Shown here one piece after another: positions 61,600 to 64,000 of a stretch of DNA of 64,000 nt (the first letter of the stretch is position 1; each line of letters begins with the position of its first letter). A program made the position numbers and the translations under genes. The stretch lies in the NCBI GenBank assembly GCA_947247005.1, contig OX365950.1, positions 15,140,720-15,204,719 on the forward strand, given 5' to 3'. Source of the DNA: Spisula solida. Lineage: Eukaryota; Mollusca; Bivalvia; Venerida; Mactridae. The notes under the pieces were generated by a model. It saw only the letters and a list, made by a program, of their open reading frames with translations. It searched no databases and had not been told where the DNA came from.

Positions 61600-62270
61600 T
61601 CCGCCAAAGATGGTAGAAAACTATAGAAAATACCGGCATACGACTCAACACGTTTATTTGGTAGACATATAAATTTAAATATTGTCTGGACTAATAATTT
61701 CGTTATATTATACATTTGTTCTGCGTTATCTCGGTAACGTTGTTAGTGTTCTGTTCAGATTGATGACAATCCCATGGTCTGTTTCGTTTTCCCTTCCACG
61801 GAAATGTTTAATAATTCTGTAAAATATCCGACCAATAATATGAATCTTTTCTAACCAGAACGTAGCAGTGATGAGATTTATAAAGTTAAAACCATACTGT
61901 TCATAAACACCTTACATTCTGCAGCGAACTTCGTGCTTAGTACGTGGTCGGTCTATTCATAGTTCGACATAATGCGTCCTATTTCATTGTGCGAGTTGTA
62001 ATTCACCAACGTATTCTTCACATGGAACTTGGCTTGGCTAACCACTTGGTTACTAATGTATGAGGATAACTGTGATTTACAAACTATGGATATGCCTAAT
62101 CAAGAGCATTTTAGGATGACAGGTGTTTTATTCCTATATATTGTAGTCTAGCAATGCCTTATCGTACTCTTCTATGTCATGCTCCCTTGTTGCTTGGACG
62201 ATTCCTGTTCCATACGGTTGTCAACTGGGTGACAGTGAAGTTTTGTTCGAACCGTAAAACGTTAAAGCCA
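61600..62270 (+). repeat. Dispersed repeat, copy 2 (inverted partner of 6660-7460)
   Basis: Matches the reverse complement of 7460-6660 in order, including GGTAGACATATAAAT, TGTCTGGACTAAT, GGAACTTGG...GCTAACCACT, ATGACAGGTGTTT and AATGCCTTATCGTA. The 160-codon frame beginning at 62154 starts inside it and runs beyond; no domain is recognisable. Confidence 0.6.
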
Positions 62271-64000
62271 CCGTTGACAATTGTCATTGTCTGTCCTAAG
62301 GAGGAAGCACTACTTTCAACCTGCTTTTTATACATCTCGTATTCAATGAGTGCTGAGTGCTGCTTTCCGTCTTCTATTTGTTATTTTATTTTTGTTATTT
62401 ACATCGTTAACGACGCATTTGACAACAATGTTTGTTGCATGGTATTGCATTACATGATCAAGTTATACAACAATTGGTACCAAATTTCATTGCAAAATGT
62501 AAAATGGCGACCCTTTTTCATGATCTTGGTGACGATGCATAAAAAAATGCATATCATGGATGGTATATACTTTTATGGAGTGATTAATGACAGTTGTATA
62601 CCAAGTCAAGTGAAGTCAAATTATTTATTTGCATAAACAACAAAGTCCATCGCCAAGTAAACATATACACAAAATCACAAGTATTAGAAATTGTAAATAC
62701 TGTAAATCTAAAACGTGTGCGATTTTAAAACGTATATACCGAACGTAATGTTTAAACCTACATTTATGGGAGAGTACACATGTACTAAAAATGAAATCGT
62801 ATCATAAGAAATATGAAATACGTCGTCAAAATGCTTTAAAATATAAGTATGTACGTCATACATAATAATACGATTCACTGTCCATCAATGTCAATCCGGC
62901 TTCTGCTTAAACTATTTATTATGATATTAGTTGTGCCAATTTCAACACAATGGGTGATACATTATTGCAAAGGATCGGATCATTTATAGAGATCTTGTCC
63001 CCTGGTAAGTTATTTAGTAACGTTAAGAAACATCAAGATAACGATATTTTGTTTTGCAGGAATATCGGATTTAACTATAATTAACTATAAATAACGTTGA
63101 AATTTGTTAACTGAAACATAAAATAAATTAATTTCATGCTTTAATGCAAACAGGGGAGATACGTGTCATTTAATGGGAAACTATTCGTTCAAGAAAATTT
63201 ACATTAGGATGTATCGCATAATGCATGGGTAAAAGTTTTCAGGCGCATGCCTGAACTTCAGGTTTTGAGTGCCAAAAAGCCTGTTTTCTTTATTTTCCCT
63301 ATTAAATTGTCGATTCTTGAGGATTTAAGTTTTTTCAGAATTCCAAACTTTCACCCATCATCATGGAATATTCTTAAATGAATGTTGGTATCAGAAACAA
63401 ATCAGTAGATTAATGACCATGCTATAAAATGTCAACTACAGTGCATAGTCAGACAGTATATTAGTTAGTTGGGTCATTCAATACGAAATGTAAATAACAG
63501 ACATTTTTATCTCGTTTAGATAGGATTGTTACGAAAGTGAAATGAATATTAAATATTCAGCAACATAATTATAAATATATGATCCAGAATTACGTGGACT
63601 TTTGCTGTAATTCAAAAACCGTTATACTTACATTTACAAATCTGTCAACAATCTAATATTGATACTTTCTGCACAAGTATACAAAATTCCATGTGGATAT
63701 GATATTAAATAACGTAAATACAGCGGCTGTAAGAGGGTATTGTTATAAATCGCGGGGCAGCTCAGAAATGACGTACGACGTCGCCTTCACGCCTGTTTCG
63801 TGATGCTTTTAAACACAGTTAATCAACTGTTCTTTATTTTCCCTAACCCATAATACTCTTATTTTATGCATATTTAATCGAACTGTCAATATTTACCTAA
63901 CTGTACTGGTACCAGCCCTGCAAGATAATATTTTTCCACTATTGTCACGAATGGTTGTTTCTGACCAACGCAAGCACCAATCCAGTCAAAGTCGGGTTTT
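62271..64000. other. AT-rich non-coding stretch
   Basis: No gene recognised. A possible retroelement 3' end on the minus strand (ATGCAAATAAATAATTTGAC, about 62612-62636) is the only pattern noted. Confidence 0.35.

Noticed and set aside
62154..62636. 160-codon frame
   Set aside because: No recognisable domain, it begins inside a dispersed repeat and its partner at 6.7 kb has the frame broken. Frames of this length are expected occasionally in 64 kb.

Overview
This is a eukaryotic, AT-rich (roughly one-third GC), repeat-dense intergenic window with no bacterial or viral gene organisation. The repeat style suggests a marine invertebrate, most likely a bivalve mollusc. It has (GTCC)n-linked dispersed elements, an element with ~160-bp tandem cores carrying AAGGTCACA / AGGTCAAAGG, truncated tRNA-headed SINE-like pieces, mariner- and piggyBac-like MITEs, and a LINE 3' end with a CCHC motif. 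The species assignment is inference; no host gene could be identified by name.

The one intact element is an LTR retrotransposon at 18279-26615 (8,337 bp). Its two 1,234-bp LTRs differ at a single base that I could find, and it is flanked by a 4-bp target duplication (CTAT). It encodes only one protein, a Ty3/gypsy-type Gag with a CCHC zinc knuckle (20511-21950). No protease, reverse transcriptase, RNase H or integrase frame is visible, so it looks like a very young non-autonomous, Gag-only element that would need enzymes in trans. The striking part is its RNA. The leader (19590-20432) holds about 17 short hairpins whose 7-nt loops share a motif ending in CCA followed by G, while the stems differ completely from hairpin to hairpin yet stay complementary. 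The same loop recurs in a ~900-bp array of 31-bp repeats 3' of gag and once in each LTR. The leader hairpins lie almost exactly inside a candidate intron (GTGAGT donor at 19611, TTGTTTACAG acceptor ending at 20497, just upstream of the gag ATG).

Left of the element (1-18278) there is mostly unannotatable AT-rich sequence. It contains a dispersed repeat (6660-7460), a tRNA-like SINE head (7703-7761), a 217-bp MITE (8226-8442), a repeat present twice at 13.2 and 14.2 kb, weak exon-like segments on the minus strand (13.66-13.89 and 14.94-15.87 kb) and a ~68-bp minisatellite (16405-16712) whose units also fold into hairpins with 7-nt loops.

Right of the element are a mariner relic (26969-27593) and then a large set of diverged, rearranged paralogous blocks (29.6-33.8, 35.7-38.85, an inverted piece 38.85-39.34, 39.35-41.2, 41.2-44.5, 46.6-47.3, 47.3-49.2 and 55.25-56.4 kb). 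Comparing these blocks exposes later insertions. A signal-peptide-like first exon with a TATA box sits on the minus strand at 50.43-50.51 kb, with possible downstream exons at 49.6 and 48.7 kb. The right end holds a LINE fragment (56815-57721), several perfect or near-perfect inverted repeats, a tRNA-like sequence with a Pol III terminator (58794-58884), and an inverted partner of the 6.66-7.46 kb repeat (61600-62270).
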